Source: BPJU01 sp964425225 (GTDB lineage Bacteria; Planctomycetota; Planctomycetia; Pirellulales; Pirellulaceae). From it: DNA of 64,000 nucleotides. Where the stretch lies: the NCBI GenBank assembly GCA_964425225.1, contig CAYRMD010000008.1, positions 1 to 64,000 of the forward strand. The letters run 5' to 3'. The notes beneath the pieces are model-generated. The model had not been told where the DNA came from. It did not search any database and saw only the letters and a list, made by a program, of their open reading frames with translations. This document shows positions 63,880 to 64,000 of the stretch, in pieces. The position numbers and the translations under genes are program-made. The first letter of the stretch is position 1, and each line of letters starts with the position of its first letter.

Positions 63880-64000
63880 TTACCATACCACGCCCATTGC
63901 ATCACGAGCGCGGGCTAAGACTTCCGATGCTTTGCGCCGCGCCTTCTCGGCACCTAGCGCAAGGATGTCGCGCACTTGTTCCGGGTGGGCCGCTAACTCC
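63880..64000 (-). CDS. trpS: Tryptophan–tRNA ligase, C-terminal end (partial)
   Basis: Only the last 39 codons are present; the rest of the gene lies beyond position 64000. The translation ELAAHPEQVRDILALGAEKA continues RRKASEVLARARDAMGVVW, which matches the C-terminal helix of bacterial tryptophanyl-tRNA synthetase (LxxGAxxAxxxA … VRxxMG). It ends at TAA (63880–63882), 111 bp before the AcpS-like start, and both are on the minus strand. Confidence 0.85.
   Translation of the reverse strand, partial: ELAAHPEQVRDILALGAEKARRKASEVLARARDAMGVVW

Noticed and set aside
1..64000. tRNA or rRNA genes
   Set aside because: Scanning the gaps for the TPsiC pattern GGTTCRANNCC with matching acceptor arms and for rRNA signatures gave nothing convincing.

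Overview
The window looks like a chromosomal segment of a planctomycete, probably of the order Pirellulales. The evidence is: two large cytochrome-bearing proteins with the planctomycete/verrucomicrobial dehydrogenase–HEAT–heme layout, a DUF1598-type exported protein, groEL duplicated around groES, a YidC with a very long periplasmic part, a neutral-ceramidase-like protein, and frequent GTG/TTG starts. A thermophilic relative such as Thermoguttaceae is possible, but the sequence alone does not settle genus. I saw no rRNA, tRNA, CRISPR array, complete insertion sequence or prophage.

Layout. 1–729 is gene-poor. 730–6120 (minus strand) is a probable operon of two paralogous metallophosphatases, yidC and mnmE. 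6815–14606 is a protein-quality island: groEL1, groES, groEL2, a strong intrinsic terminator, dnaJ, grpE, an FmdB-type zinc ribbon, yacG and a polytopic membrane protein. A 1.6-kb gene-poor stretch with a perfect 20-bp palindrome follows. 16227–20805 is a tight five-gene operon: acyl carrier protein, two phytoene-desaturase-like FAD oxidoreductases, a FabZ-type dehydratase and a FabI-like reductase lacking one catalytic tyrosine. It has no ketosynthase and looks like a specialised acyl-chain pathway; a canonical FabI is encoded 2.5 kb away. 21290–27508 holds a TPR/glycosyltransferase fusion, a Nudix hydrolase, FabI, a sigma-54 activator and a Tat-exported SGNH esterase.

27574–30851 (minus strand) is a MoxR ATPase / unknown 643-aa protein / TerB-like cassette. 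A membrane protein, acetyl-CoA synthetase, thymidylate kinase, DNA polymerase III delta', a DUF1598 protein and an orphan DNA methyltransferase follow. 40423–54230 carries the two giant cytochrome proteins with a glycosyltransferase, a metallophosphoesterase, a ceramidase-like enzyme and an MFS transporter with a large soluble insert. 54630–58194 encodes an outer-membrane beta-barrel protein and a HEAT-like exported protein. 58227–61566 is phoR-phoU-phoB, with a four-repeat, 11-bp-period Pho-box-like array before phoU. The window closes with a dolichol-phosphate-mannose-synthase-like glycosyltransferase, a holo-ACP synthase homologue that has lost all recognisable catalytic residues, and the 3' end of trpS.

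Short dispersed intergenic repeats related to TTTAACGCAAAGGCGC occur in several gaps. The observations most worth following up are the ACP/desaturase/FabZ/FabI-like cluster, the catalytically empty AcpS homologue, the MoxR cassette and the Pho-box array.
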